From NCBI GenBank assembly GCA_022841205.1, contig JALHCK010000008.1, forward strand, positions 62,001-126,000: a stretch of DNA of 64,000 nucleotides. Direction: 5' to 3'. How positions within the stretch are numbered: the first letter of the stretch is position 1; each line of letters begins with the position of its first letter. Both the position numbers and the translations under genes were made by a program. A model generated the notes under the pieces. It ran no database searches. It was not told the origin of the DNA and saw only the letters and a program-made list of their open reading frames with translations. Positions 25,641-34,312 of this stretch are shown here, piece by piece. This DNA comes from Methanomicrobiales archaeon. GTDB taxonomy: Archaea; Halobacteriota; Methanomicrobia; Methanomicrobiales; Methanospirillaceae.

Positions 25641-26429
25641 GTGATTTCCCTGCTGATCATCCCCGTTGTAGCAGTCGGGTTTACACTACTTTATGCTTCG
25701 GTGCTTGATATCAGGGATCGGCGGGTACCGTTTCGGACCTGGTATCCCATGATCATCACAGGGCTGCCTTTCACCGTTCTTTTTTATATCCTCCTCATCG
25801 CAGAGGAGGGTCTTTGGGCAGCACTCCCGTTTCTCATTCTCATCATCCTGTTCTCATTGGTGTTTTACCTGTTCGCAAGGTTTCATCTCTATGGTGGAGC
25901 CGATGCCTGGGCTCTGATCTTTATCACTGTGCTCGTTCCCACATTTCCGGTTATCCCCATACTCGGGGTTCCTCCATTTCCCTTCCTTCCCTTCACCACT
26001 CTGGTCAATGCAGTCATAATTAACCTCTTTACCCCGATTGGAATCCTCATCTATAACCTGCGGAACGGCAACCGGGCTCCATTTCCTTACCTGCTGCTCG
26101 GATTTCCTGTTGAAGGGGGCCGTATAATCGAGAGCCATGGGTTCGTGATGGAGGAGATCACGGAAGAAGAGGGGGCTTTGAATCGCAGGTTCGTGGGGAT
26201 TGGGGAATCGCTCGCGGACATGGTTCGCGGGGAGGGGAGGGTATCTACCCTCGACATGCGACGGAGACCTGATGAGTATTCCCGGGAACGTGAACTCTAC
26301 GAAAAAGCAGGCAGAGTCTGGATCTCCTATGGAGTGCCGTTCATCGTTCCAATTACCTTTGGGTTCGTATCCGCGTTCGTGGCTGGGGATTTAGTCTTTG
26401 CCCTGTTGCAGATCGTTATGGGAGGATAA
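25641..26429 (+). CDS. A24-family prepilin/archaellin-type peptidase
   Basis: 262 residues, about six membrane segments. The two catalytic Asp are in SVLDIRDRRVP (about residue 23) and in YGGADAWAL (about 87), the GxxD signature of class III signal peptidases. It would cleave the N-terminal leader of pilin-like proteins before assembly. A ~90-residue soluble insert (MEEITEEEGALNRRFVGIGE onward) precedes the last membrane span. The start is GTG 25641. It lies 4.3 kb from the secretion ATPase operon and may serve it. Confidence 0.87.
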   Translation: MISLLIIPVVAVGFTLLYASVLDIRDRRVPFRTWYPMIITGLPFTVLFYILLIAEEGLWAALPFLILIILFSLVFYLFARFHLYGGADAWALIFITVLVPTFPVIPILGVPPFPFLPFTTLVNAVIINLFTPIGILIYNLRNGNRAPFPYLLLGFPVEGGRIIESHGFVMEEITEEEGALNRRFVGIGESLADMVRGEGRVSTLDMRRRPDEYSRERELYEKAGRVWISYGVPFIVPITFGFVSAFVAGDLVFALLQIVMGG

Positions 26430-26430
26430 A

Positions 26431-26799
26431 ATGATAGCGTTACATTACATAGACGGCCTGATCCCGGTTGTGGTGCAGGATGCCGTAACGCGGGAAGTCC
26501 TGATGGTTGCTTATGCCAATGCAGAAGCTGTTGAAAAAACACGGGAGACGGGCTTTGCCCACTATTTCAGCCGGAGCAGAAAGCAACTCTGGAAGAAGGG
26601 AGAAGAGAGCGGGCATATCCAGAGAATCCGGGAGATCCGGGTTGATTGTGACGAGGATTGCATTCTGTACCTTGTCGAACAGGAAGGTGCAGCCTGCCAT
26701 ACAGGTTACCGGAGCTGCTTTTTCCGGACAATCGAGGGGAAGACAATTTCTGAAAAAGTATTCGATCCCTCGAAGGTATATGCTAATAAAGGTCAATGA
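26431..26799 (+). CDS. hisI: Phosphoribosyl-AMP cyclohydrolase
   Basis: 122 residues, the monofunctional archaeal length. It opens the purine ring of PR-AMP, the third step of histidine synthesis. The metal-binding signature is clear: DCDEDCILYLVEQEG with AACHTGYRSCFFR (about 71-99), and SRSRKQLWKKGEESGH upstream. The start ATG 26431 has GGAGG at 5 nt and follows the peptidase stop by 1 nt. No other his biosynthesis gene is in the window. Confidence 0.95.
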   Translation: MIALHYIDGLIPVVVQDAVTREVLMVAYANAEAVEKTRETGFAHYFSRSRKQLWKKGEESGHIQRIREIRVDCDEDCILYLVEQEGAACHTGYRSCFFRTIEGKTISEKVFDPSKVYANKGQ

Positions 26800-26824
26800 T
26801 CATATACCATAGCGGTGATATTTT

Positions 26825-28711
26825 TTGAAACTAGTACCTGATACCAGCGTCGTCATCGACGGACGTATCACTTCACTGATAAAATCCGGTGAATATAAGG
26901 GTGCAACAATAATCATCCCCGAGGCAGTAATTGCAGAACTCGAAGCACAGGCAAATCAGGGGCGCGAGATCGGGTTTTCAGGTCTCACCGAGCTCCAGGC
27001 CCTCTGCAAGCTTGCAGAAGAAGGAGTGATATCGCTCACCTTCACGGGGGTCCGGCCGAGCCTTGACCAGGTGAAACTGGCAAGCGGGGGAGAGATTGAC
27101 GCCTTGATACGCAATGCCGCAATAGAGCATGATGCACAGTTCATCACGAGCGATGTGGTCCAGGCAGAAGTGGCCCGGGCCAAGGGGCTCGACGTTATCT
27201 ACCTCAGGCCCCAGCTCGGGGGATTCGCTCCTCTCGGCATAGACCAGTTCTTCGACGAGCACACCATAGCCGTATACCTGAAGGAGCGGGTACCTCCCAT
27301 GGCCCGGAAGGGGACGGTAAAGGAGATGCATCTCTCACGGCTGCGAGAGCATCCGATGTCTGATTACGAACTCCGCAACCTGTCCCAGGAGATTCTCGAA
27401 CGTGCCAAACGTGACCCTGACGGGTTCATCGAGATTGAGCGTCGTGGGATAACCGTTGTCCAGATCGGATCCATGCGGATTGCAATTGCCCGGCGACCGT
27501 TCTCTGATGGCATGGAAATCACCGCAGTACGACCGATTGCGGATGTCACGCTCGAGAGCTTTGCCAAGGCCCCGGTCATCAAGAACCGGATCATGGGCGA
27601 AAAACGAGGGTTACTCGTGGCAGGGCCGCCGGGTGCAGGAAAGACCACGCTTGCCCAGAGCATCGCCACTTACCTTGCAGACAATGGGTTCATTGTAAAG
27701 ACCATGGAGGCTCCCAGGGAACTCCAGGTGCCAGACCACATCACCCAGTATTCCGGACTGGAAGGGAGCATGCAGAATACCGCTGATGTGCTGATGCTGG
27801 TGCGGCCGGATTTTGTTGTCTTTGATGAACTCAGGAAGAACGAAGACTTCACGGTATTTGCCGACATGCGCCTGGCGGGGATTGGCATGGTGGGCGTGGT
27901 TCATGCGATCGGCATTCAGGATGCGCTCCAGCGACTTTCCGATCGGGTCGATTTCGGCGTGCTCCCCCAGGTGATCAACACCATCATCTTCGTTGATAAA
28001 GGCGAGATCACCAGCGTGTACGACCTCGGGTTCACCATCAAGGTGCCGGAGGGGATGTCAAGCGAGATCAATCTCCGCCCGGTTACAACCCTCTCCGATT
28101 ACGAGACAGGGGAGTTACTGTTCGAGATCTTCAAATACGACTCGGAGACAATCGTCATGCCGGTGATGCGGCCGATTCCGGCTTCAGTACCGCTGAAACC
28201 CCCTGCCATCCAGAAGGAACCGGTCGAAAGCTCGGCCTGGAAGATCGTCGAGCGGGACATTCAGCGCGAACTCGGGAGGTTTACCGAGAACTATGTTGAT
28301 GTCCATATGCTCTCCGATACCAAGGCCGTGGTGTACATCGAGGACAAGGATGTCCCTGCGGCCATCGGCAAAGGTGGAAAGAACATCGCCGGAATTGTGA
28401 ACAAGGTCGGAATCGGGATCGATATTCGTCCCCGAAGCGAGCTTGAGAAGCAGCCACCGGTACAGACTGTAGCCGAAGAGGAGCTCCAGCTGGGGGGCGG
28501 GGTGAAGATCAGGATGGAAAAGAAGCAGCTGACAATCATCTGCCCGGAACAGGCAGGGAAGATTGTTGATGTTTTTGCCGGCAAAGAATACCTCTTCACC
28601 GCCACCGTGAACGATTCCGGTGAGATCCACCTGGCAAAGAACAGCAGCATCGCGCAGGAAATGATCAGGCGCTACAATGACGGGGATGCCATCAGGCTCA
28701 GGCCGGTATAA
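26825..28711 (+). CDS. PINc-domain, PilT-type ATPase with KH domain
   Basis: 628 residues. A PIN nuclease domain is at about 1-130 (PDTSVVIDGRI; acidic residues in GGEIDALI and ITSDVV). An RNA-binding-like linker is followed by a P-loop ATPase (AGPPGAGKTTLAQS, about 264-277; Walker B FVVFDELRKNE). A KH domain lies near 490-535 (AAIGKGGKNIAGI). This archaeal family is probably an RNA-processing nuclease-ATPase, function not settled. The start is TTG 26825, after GGTGAT at 5 nt. Confidence 0.9.
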   Translation: MKLVPDTSVVIDGRITSLIKSGEYKGATIIIPEAVIAELEAQANQGREIGFSGLTELQALCKLAEEGVISLTFTGVRPSLDQVKLASGGEIDALIRNAAIEHDAQFITSDVVQAEVARAKGLDVIYLRPQLGGFAPLGIDQFFDEHTIAVYLKERVPPMARKGTVKEMHLSRLREHPMSDYELRNLSQEILERAKRDPDGFIEIERRGITVVQIGSMRIAIARRPFSDGMEITAVRPIADVTLESFAKAPVIKNRIMGEKRGLLVAGPPGAGKTTLAQSIATYLADNGFIVKTMEAPRELQVPDHITQYSGLEGSMQNTADVLMLVRPDFVVFDELRKNEDFTVFADMRLAGIGMVGVVHAIGIQDALQRLSDRVDFGVLPQVINTIIFVDKGEITSVYDLGFTIKVPEGMSSEINLRPVTTLSDYETGELLFEIFKYDSETIVMPVMRPIPASVPLKPPAIQKEPVESSAWKIVERDIQRELGRFTENYVDVHMLSDTKAVVYIEDKDVPAAIGKGGKNIAGIVNKVGIGIDIRPRSELEKQPPVQTVAEEELQLGGGVKIRMEKKQLTIICPEQAGKIVDVFAGKEYLFTATVNDSGEIHLAKNSSIAQEMIRRYNDGDAIRLRPV

Positions 28712-28779
28712 CAGGATATCAATTGTTTTCACTGGAGAACGGTTCTCTATAGTGTATTTGTGGAGAGAGGTGACTATGT

Positions 28780-31560
28780 ATTAGCATCCCCGATTTACAC
28801 CGGATCGAACGCGAGATTCTCCCCCTATGGGAACATGCGTTTGAGCCTGATCCAACCGATGGTGAAAAATTTTACCTGACTGTTGCATACCCTTACCCAA
28901 GTGGAGCGATGCATGTCGGACATGGAAGGACCTACATCGCGCCCGATGTCATCGCCCGTTTCTGGAGGATGAGGGGGAGGACGGTTCTCTATCCCATGGC
29001 ATTCCATGTCACCGGAGCACCGGTGATTGGTATTTCAAAGAGAATTGCTCACGGTGATCAGAAGGCCATATCCCTCTATCGCGATCTCTACAGGGTCCCG
29101 GATGATGTTCTTGCCCGGTTCATCGATCCTCTCGCCATCGTACGGCATTTCTCGGACGAGTACCAGCGGGTTATGCGCTCATGTGGGATTTCCATCGATT
29201 GGCGGCGGCGATTCACCACCGTAGATCCGCAGTACAGCAGGTTCATCGAGTGGCAATGGAAGCACCTGCGGGAGGGCAACCATGTGCTCAAGGGAGCCCA
29301 TCCCGTGCGATATTGCCCGCAGTGTGATAATCCGGTCGGAGACCACGACCTGCTCGAAGGTGACAAGGCCGAGATTCTCCGGTTCACCCTGGTGATGTTC
29401 AGATGGAACGATGCGATCATCCCCACGGCAACGCTGCGGCCGGAGACCATATACGGTGTCACCAACCTCTGGGTCAATCCTGACGTGACCTATGTCCGGA
29501 TTCTCATGGATGGAGCAGAATGGATCGTGAGCCGGGAGGCCGCCGGGAAACTCTCGTTCCAGGACCACACAGTTGAGATTACCGGTGAGATCCCGGGAAA
29601 AGAGCTGATCGATCAGGCCGTCTCCCACCCGCTCTGCGGAACCGTGCCGATCCTCCCGGCACGGTTCGTCGATCCGGACATGGCAAGCGGGATTGTCATG
29701 AGCGTTCCTGCCCATGCACCGTTCGATTACATCGCACTCCGCGATCTCCAGACAGAGGGAAAGTATACCGGGATCGAGCCTGTTCCCCTTATCTCCGTGC
29801 CCGGCTATGGCAGGCTGCCCGCATGCGATGCTGTCGAGCGGGCCGGAATCGTTAGCCAGGACGACCCGCGGATGGAGAACCTTACCCAGGAAGTGTACGG
29901 TGCAGAGTTCGCTCATGGACGGTTGTTTGACCGGTACGGTGGGAGTTCAGTCCGGGAAGCGCGGGACTCGGTCGCCTCCCTTATGGTGGATCGCTATGGT
30001 TCCCTGCCGATGTATGAGTTCGATACCCGGTCTGTGGTCTGCCGGTGCGGGTCAAGGGCCGTGGTCAAGATCCTGCATGACCAATGGTTCCTCCAGTATA
30101 GTGACCCCGCCTGGAAAGAGCAGGTGGTCGCTCTCCTCGAACGGATGGATCTCGTTCCCCCGGAAGTCCGGGCAGAATTCGAGCGGACCGTGGACTGGCT
30201 CAAGGACTGGGCCTGTACCAGGCGCGTAGGTCTTGGCACCCGGTTGCCGTGGGACACTGACTGGCTGATCGAGCCCCTCTCTGATTCAACGGTATACATG
30301 GCGTACTACACCATCGCCCACCACTTGAAGACCATGCCAACCGGCATGCTCACTCCCGAGGTCTTTGACTTCATCTTCCTTGGACGGGAGACTCCGGGAC
30401 TCCCGGAGCGGGAGAGGCTCGATCTCATGCGCCGGGAGTTCCTTTTCTGGTATCCTTACAACTTCCGGTTTTCAGCAAAGGATCTCATCTCGAACCACCT
30501 GACTTTCCAGCTCTTCCACCACGTGGCAATCTTTCCAGAACCGTGCCTGCCCCGGGGCATGGTGGTCTTTGGCATGGGGCTCCTCAATGGTGCGAAGATG
30601 TCTTCTTCCAAGGGTAACGTTTTCCTGCTCGAAGACGCTGTTGAAGAATTCGGCGCCGATTCGGTCCGGATGTTCCTGGTGGGAAGCGCCGAGCCCTGGC
30701 AGGATTTTGACTGGAGAAACGAACTGGTCACTTCAACGCGAAAGCAGATCGACCGGTTCATGGACACAGTCCTTGAGTATCAGCCTGGCCATGAGAGGCA
30801 GGAGGATCTAGACCGGTGGCTTGAGAGCAGGTTGCATGGTCGCATCGCGAGGACAACAGAAGCGCTCGAACGGTTCCAAACCCGCCAGGCTCTTCAGGAG
30901 GCATTCTTCGGAGTCGAGTCAGACCTCCGGTGGTACAGGAAGAGGTTGCCCCCTGGTTCTGCCGGAAGCCCGTTCCTGAAGGATCTCTTCTCGGCATGGG
31001 TGCGGCTGCTTGCTCCGTTTGTCCCCTTCACCTGCGAGTATCTCTGGAAAGAACTCGGCGGGGAGGGGCTCGTCTCCTATGCTCCGTGGCCTGTTGCCGA
31101 TTCCGGGGCTGTCGACAGCCAGGTTGAGCTTTCTGAAGAGCTCCTGGTCCGGACGGTTGAGGATATCGAATCCATCGTGAAGATCATCCAGTTTTCACCA
31201 TCAGCAATTACAATTTACACAGCGCCTTCCTGGAAGAAGAAGGTCTTTTCCATGGTGGCCGCAGCAGAAGACAAAACCACGGTCACCAGGGAGATCATGA
31301 AGGACGCTGAGATGAGGAAAAGAGGAAAAGAGGTGCCCGATGCTGTCCGGCAGTGCACAACACTCATCCACCGCCTGCCACCCCAGATCGTAGCCGGGCT
31401 TGCCAGGGAGATCCCCGATGAGCTGGCCATCTTTTCGGATGCCGCGGGTTTCCTCTCAAGGGAGTTCTCGGTGCCGGTCTCTGTCAGTGATGCCGGTGAA
31501 AGCACGCACGCCAAGGCCGCGTTCGCCCTTCCCTTCAAACCGGCGATCGTGATCGAATAG
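28780..31560 (+). CDS. leuS: Leucyl-tRNA synthetase with a probable AUU start
   Basis: About 926 residues if translation starts at ATT 28780, a normal archaeal length. The HIGH motif is HVGHGR, just after VAYPYPSG; KMSKS is KMSSSKGNVF. The CP1 editing insert and a Cys-rich region (CPQCDNPVGDHD) are visible. The first in-frame ATG (28909) would remove the first strand before HIGH, and no ATG, GTG or TTG exists in frame between it and the stop at 28771-28773. A nearby ATG (28776) is one base out of frame and hits TAG after one codon. AGGTGA ends 6 nt before the ATT, which favours that codon. A sequencing error is the alternative. Confidence 0.88.
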   Translation: MSIPDLHRIEREILPLWEHAFEPDPTDGEKFYLTVAYPYPSGAMHVGHGRTYIAPDVIARFWRMRGRTVLYPMAFHVTGAPVIGISKRIAHGDQKAISLYRDLYRVPDDVLARFIDPLAIVRHFSDEYQRVMRSCGISIDWRRRFTTVDPQYSRFIEWQWKHLREGNHVLKGAHPVRYCPQCDNPVGDHDLLEGDKAEILRFTLVMFRWNDAIIPTATLRPETIYGVTNLWVNPDVTYVRILMDGAEWIVSREAAGKLSFQDHTVEITGEIPGKELIDQAVSHPLCGTVPILPARFVDPDMASGIVMSVPAHAPFDYIALRDLQTEGKYTGIEPVPLISVPGYGRLPACDAVERAGIVSQDDPRMENLTQEVYGAEFAHGRLFDRYGGSSVREARDSVASLMVDRYGSLPMYEFDTRSVVCRCGSRAVVKILHDQWFLQYSDPAWKEQVVALLERMDLVPPEVRAEFERTVDWLKDWACTRRVGLGTRLPWDTDWLIEPLSDSTVYMAYYTIAHHLKTMPTGMLTPEVFDFIFLGRETPGLPERERLDLMRREFLFWYPYNFRFSAKDLISNHLTFQLFHHVAIFPEPCLPRGMVVFGMGLLNGAKMSSSKGNVFLLEDAVEEFGADSVRMFLVGSAEPWQDFDWRNELVTSTRKQIDRFMDTVLEYQPGHERQEDLDRWLESRLHGRIARTTEALERFQTRQALQEAFFGVESDLRWYRKRLPPGSAGSPFLKDLFSAWVRLLAPFVPFTCEYLWKELGGEGLVSYAPWPVADSGAVDSQVELSEELLVRTVEDIESIVKIIQFSPSAITIYTAPSWKKKVFSMVAAAEDKTTVTREIMKDAEMRKRGKEVPDAVRQCTTLIHRLPPQIVAGLAREIPDELAIFSDAAGFLSREFSVPVSVSDAGESTHAKAAFALPFKPAIVIE

Positions 31561-31562
31561 GG

Positions 31563-31883
31563 TCAGTCCCCCTCCCCGACCTTTTTTGCTTTTTTCAACC
31601 GTTCTTTGGTGGAGTAACCCGTAGTGATATCGAGATATCTCCGGAATCTCCGGTTTGTATCAAGTATTACCTCGTCACTGGAACCTGCGTCTGATTCCGT
31701 GTGCACGATAAGCGTTTTTCCGGTCTTTCCAACAGAGACATCAAGCAACTTGAGAGCGCCATAGCTGATCTGATGGTGGTCGCCTGTTGTGCGGATTTCT
31801 GCATCGAAGCACTCCCGCAGGGCATCGACCATCCGGGAACCGAGATCGCTGGTCATTCCCCGCTTTACCGGATATTCTTGCAT
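31563..31883 (-). CDS. DUF5611-family protein
   Basis: 106 residues, small and soluble (EYPVKRGMTSDLGSRMVDAL; VSVGKTGKTLIVHTESDAG; RRYLDITTGYSTKERLKKAKK). I recognise it as the methanogen DUF5611 family, which has no known function. It converges on leuS with a 2-nt gap and is divergent from the PAC2-family gene, the two sharing a 35-nt intergenic region. Confidence 0.75.
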   Translation of the reverse strand: MQEYPVKRGMTSDLGSRMVDALRECFDAEIRTTGDHHQISYGALKLLDVSVGKTGKTLIVHTESDAGSSDEVILDTNRRFRRYLDITTGYSTKERLKKAKKVGEGD

Positions 31884-31918
31884 AATACTTTTTTAGATAG
31901 AGGGGGTATGTTAAGATA

Positions 31919-32647
31919 ATGTCACCGGATCCTAGTTCGGATATCAGGATCTTCTCCCGACCTTTGAGCTCCGAGGGCTCCTCTGTTCTCATGGGATTTC
32001 CCGGGAGCGGTCTCGTCGGGAGCATCGCGCTCCAGTACATGGTTGACCAGCTTGAATTCATGCAGATCGGAAGTATGAACAGCAAGTATTTCCCTCCATT
32101 GGCCATGATGACCCGGGGAGTCATCAACGTCCCGGTCCGCATCTACGAGAAAAAGAATATTGCAGCAGTTGTAGCCGATATTCCAATCCACCCAATGATC
32201 TGCTACGAAGTGGCAAATGGTATAATGGACTGGCTGATGCCTTACAAGGTTAAAGAAGTGGTCACCATTGCCGGCATCATCACTAATGAACCCGAAAAAC
32301 GTGTTTTTGGTGTGGCAACATCAGACGAGGCCCTGCCAAGAATCCAGGAAAATACTATCATCCTTCCTGTCGGCAGCATATCGGGGATTGCCAGCAGTAT
32401 CCTCACCGAGTGCAAGATCAGGAACATCCACGCTTACGGTCTCCTTGGTGAGACCATCAATGCACCCGATCCCCGTGCCTCAGCAGCCGCAATCGAGGTG
32501 CTGAACCGGATGTTTGACCTCGGGCTTGACATCCAACCGCTGCTCGAACAGGCAGAAGAGATCGAGTCGACAATGCAGAAACTTTCCGAACAGGTCCAGT
32601 CGGCGGAGACCATGCCGAAGAAAGAACAACTCCCGATGTACGGGTGA
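31919..32647 (+). CDS. Proteasome assembly chaperone (PAC2) family protein
   Basis: 242 residues. The PAC2/DUF75 signature is MGFPGSGLVGSIALQYMVDQ (about 26-45), with VTIAGIITNEPEKR and YGLLGETINAPDPRASAA later. Archaeal members bind the C-termini of proteasome-related proteins and may chaperone assembly. The C-terminus is a Glu/Gln-rich helix. It overlaps the DUF473 region by a few bases and is likely co-transcribed with it. Confidence 0.88.
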   Translation: MSPDPSSDIRIFSRPLSSEGSSVLMGFPGSGLVGSIALQYMVDQLEFMQIGSMNSKYFPPLAMMTRGVINVPVRIYEKKNIAAVVADIPIHPMICYEVANGIMDWLMPYKVKEVVTIAGIITNEPEKRVFGVATSDEALPRIQENTIILPVGSISGIASSILTECKIRNIHAYGLLGETINAPDPRASAAAIEVLNRMFDLGLDIQPLLEQAEEIESTMQKLSEQVQSAETMPKKEQLPMYG

Positions 32648-32652
32648 GAGCC

Positions 32653-33045
32653 ATGAACTGCTTAGCACTGACCAGTATCGCCCCCGAAATCATCAGGGAG
32701 CTCCTGCGGGGGAAAGCACGAACCATTGAACTGCAAAGCACGCCCAATGTGATCACCCTGGCCGGGCTTGAGCCTGGTGCAGTGGTCTTCATGACATCGG
32801 AGAATCTTGAAGACCTCACACCAGGCGACACCGGCATCATTGTCGAGCTACTCTCGATCAGCGTCACTATGAAACGGATCATGGAGTTCACCCAGGGGCT
32901 CCACTACGAAGAGCGGGAGCGGATGTCTGCCCGGGTCAAGGTCCGGTGTATCGGCTCCTCAACGGTGAAGAATGTCTCCCAGGAGACCCTTATTCGGCCG
33001 ATTTCAGTCGAAGTGGTCAAGTCTGCGTGCTACCACGCACTCTGA
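32653..33045 (+). CDS. DUF473-family protein
   Basis: 130 residues from ATG 32653, which has GGTGA 5 nt upstream; a GTG at 32644 overlaps the preceding stop. The family, found in methanogens, starts CLALTSIAPEIIRELLRGKA and carries TIELQSTPNVITLAGLEPG and ADARVKV-like strands (here SARVKVRCIGSS). Its function is unknown. A T-run follows the stop. Confidence 0.8.
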   Translation: MNCLALTSIAPEIIRELLRGKARTIELQSTPNVITLAGLEPGAVVFMTSENLEDLTPGDTGIIVELLSISVTMKRIMEFTQGLHYEERERMSARVKVRCIGSSTVKNVSQETLIRPISVEVVKSACYHAL

Positions 33046-33051
33046 CGAACC

Positions 33052-33071
33052 GAACCATTTTTTTTGGTTTT
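33052..33071 (+). terminator. Oligo-T terminator after the DUF473 gene
   Basis: AACC, a nine-T run and GGTTTT lie 7-26 nt after the stop, a typical archaeal terminator and possibly a small hairpin (AACC/GGTT). Confidence 0.55.
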
Positions 33072-33130
33072 CTCGTGTCCACCTGTTCCGATACTTAATA
33101 TTAGTGAACCCCCCATAGTATGGGGTGCGA

Positions 33131-33205
33131 GGGCCTGTGGCTTAGCCAGGATAGAGCGCCGGGCTTCTAACCCGGATGTCGGGGGTTCGAATCCCTCCAG
33201 GCCCG
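33131..33205 (+). tRNA. tRNA-Arg (TCT anticodon)
   Basis: 75 nt, no encoded CCA. The acceptor stem GGGCCTG pairs with CAGGCCC and the discriminator is G. The anticodon stem CCGGG/CCCGG encloses CTTCTAA, so the anticodon is TCT. The T arm GGGGG-TTCGAAT-CCCTC is intact. A TTAATATT element about 35 nt upstream (33096-33103) may be its TATA box. No intron is seen. Confidence 0.95.
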
Positions 33206-33256
33206 TACCTCCTGTCGCTGCGGAAGAAATTCAGACTCTAAGACCCCTCCTGGCAT

Positions 33257-33475
33257 TCAGAAGGATCGTTTGGCCACTGTCCAGAGACAGGCTGGATGCA
33301 AGCAGGTTTCAGACACCCTTTCATGCCCGCCTGCCATCTTCAACAATACCTCGATGACCTCTTTTATTGCAGGTTCAAAACAACTGTCAGTACGTGGTAC
33401 AGGACGGCCTTTCGTCCTGAATGCCATTACGGGATGCCCATCAGGGAACGGGACTGATGCCGTTGCGTGTTCCAT
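33257..33475 (-). CDS. Possible small protein, weak evidence
   Basis: 72 codons in the 364-base gap between tRNA-Arg and nusA. The product has a helix (AIKEVIEVLLKMAGG) and two Cys (ETCLHPACLW), with no family I know. The TATA-like CTATTTATATTAAAC (33520-33533, minus strand) sits about 50 nt upstream of its ATG, which is the main support. There is no ribosome binding site. Opposite-strand frames here look no better. Outside it I see nothing in 33206-33256 or 33476-33550. Confidence 0.3.
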   Translation of the reverse strand: MEHATASVPFPDGHPVMAFRTKGRPVPRTDSCFEPAIKEVIEVLLKMAGGHERVSETCLHPACLWTVAKRSF

Positions 33476-33551
33476 GTTGAAAGAACAAAGGACATGTCAT
33501 TGGACCAACGGAGAGACGTGTTTAATATAAATAGACGATGGATTTCAGATC

Positions 33552-33566
33552 TTTTTTAAAAAAAAA
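33552..33566 (-). terminator. Oligo-T terminator of the RNA polymerase operon
   Basis: Read on the minus strand, nine T then six A follow the nusA stop by 3 nt. The self-complementary T9/A6 run is a strong archaeal termination signal. Confidence 0.65.
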
Positions 33567-33569
33567 GGT

Positions 33570-34016
33570 TCAGGCCGCCTCGTTGTTGACCAGCATCACA
33601 TCGGCGATGTTGTGCTGGCGGAGCGCCAGTTTCTTGGCTTTGAAGATATTCTTGCCTTCCTTTCCTATCGCGATTCCCCGGTCATCGGGTTTGACCTCGA
33701 TATGAGCAACCTGACCGTCATCGCTCTCATCGAACTCGATGGCGATTACCTGGGCAGGAAGGAAACAGTTTTTCAGGAACTGTTCGGGACTGGGGGAGTA
33801 CTCGACCACTTCTATCTTTTTACCCATGACTTCCATGGCCTTCTTGATCGAAGCTCCCTTCTTCCCGATGGCAAGACCCATCTCTCCGGGATTCACCACG
33901 AAGATGAGCCGATTGTTCCGGTCATCGATGACACAATCCCTGCTTCCAGCCCCGGTAAGCCGCTCGAACTGCGAGATGAGGTGTATGCAATCCTCGGTCA
34001 GAACGATCTCAGACAT
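33570..34016 (-). CDS. nusA: Archaeal NusA-like transcription factor (two KH domains)
   Basis: 148 residues. Two KH motifs are seen: GLAIGKKGASIKKAMEVMGK (about 47-66) and GIAIGKEGKNIFKAKKLALR (about 114-133). It lacks the N-terminal polymerase-binding and S1 domains of bacterial NusA, as is normal in archaea. It binds RNA and probably supports elongation or termination. It closes the polymerase operon, 5 nt after L30e. Confidence 0.93.
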   Translation of the reverse strand: MSEIVLTEDCIHLISQFERLTGAGSRDCVIDDRNNRLIFVVNPGEMGLAIGKKGASIKKAMEVMGKKIEVVEYSPSPEQFLKNCFLPAQVIAIEFDESDDGQVAHIEVKPDDRGIAIGKEGKNIFKAKKLALRQHNIADVMLVNNEAA

Positions 34017-34021
34017 GGCAG

Positions 34022-34312
34022 TTACACCCTCTTTAGGGACAGGATGTCCGATTCGCCGGGGTTCACAACGGTTAGTGCACTCACCATGAACGGTTTGCCG
34101 CAGGCCTTCCCGAGCTGTACACCGGAGCCCTCAAAGGTATACACAAAGAGGTCGTTTTTTGCAAAGAGCGATTCCCTGAATTTTTCCGGGCAATTGCCGG
34201 CCACAACGACCATCTGCGCCTTGCCCTCGTTGATGCATTGTTCGGTTTGGTTCTGGCCAAGGATGACCTCACCGGTCTTGATGGCCCTTCTCAAAGATAC
34301 ATTAAAATCCAT
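34022..34312 (-). CDS. rpl30e: Ribosomal protein L30e
   Basis: 96 residues. The L7Ae-like fold shows as LRRAIKTGEVILGQNQTEQC, then GKAQMVVVAGNCPEKF and GVQLGKACGKPF. L30e is a large-subunit protein that binds kink-turn RNA. Its ATG overlaps the last base of the rpoA2 stop. This position between rpoA'' and nusA is the standard archaeal order. Confidence 0.95.
   Translation of the reverse strand: MDFNVSLRRAIKTGEVILGQNQTEQCINEGKAQMVVVAGNCPEKFRESLFAKNDLFVYTFEGSGVQLGKACGKPFMVSALTVVNPGESDILSLKRV

Noticed and set aside
28776..28784. ATG TAT TAG before leuS read as a pyrrolysine or readthrough start
   Set aside because: The frame after TAG does not lead into LeuS, so reading through would not help; a frameshift or AUU start is simpler.
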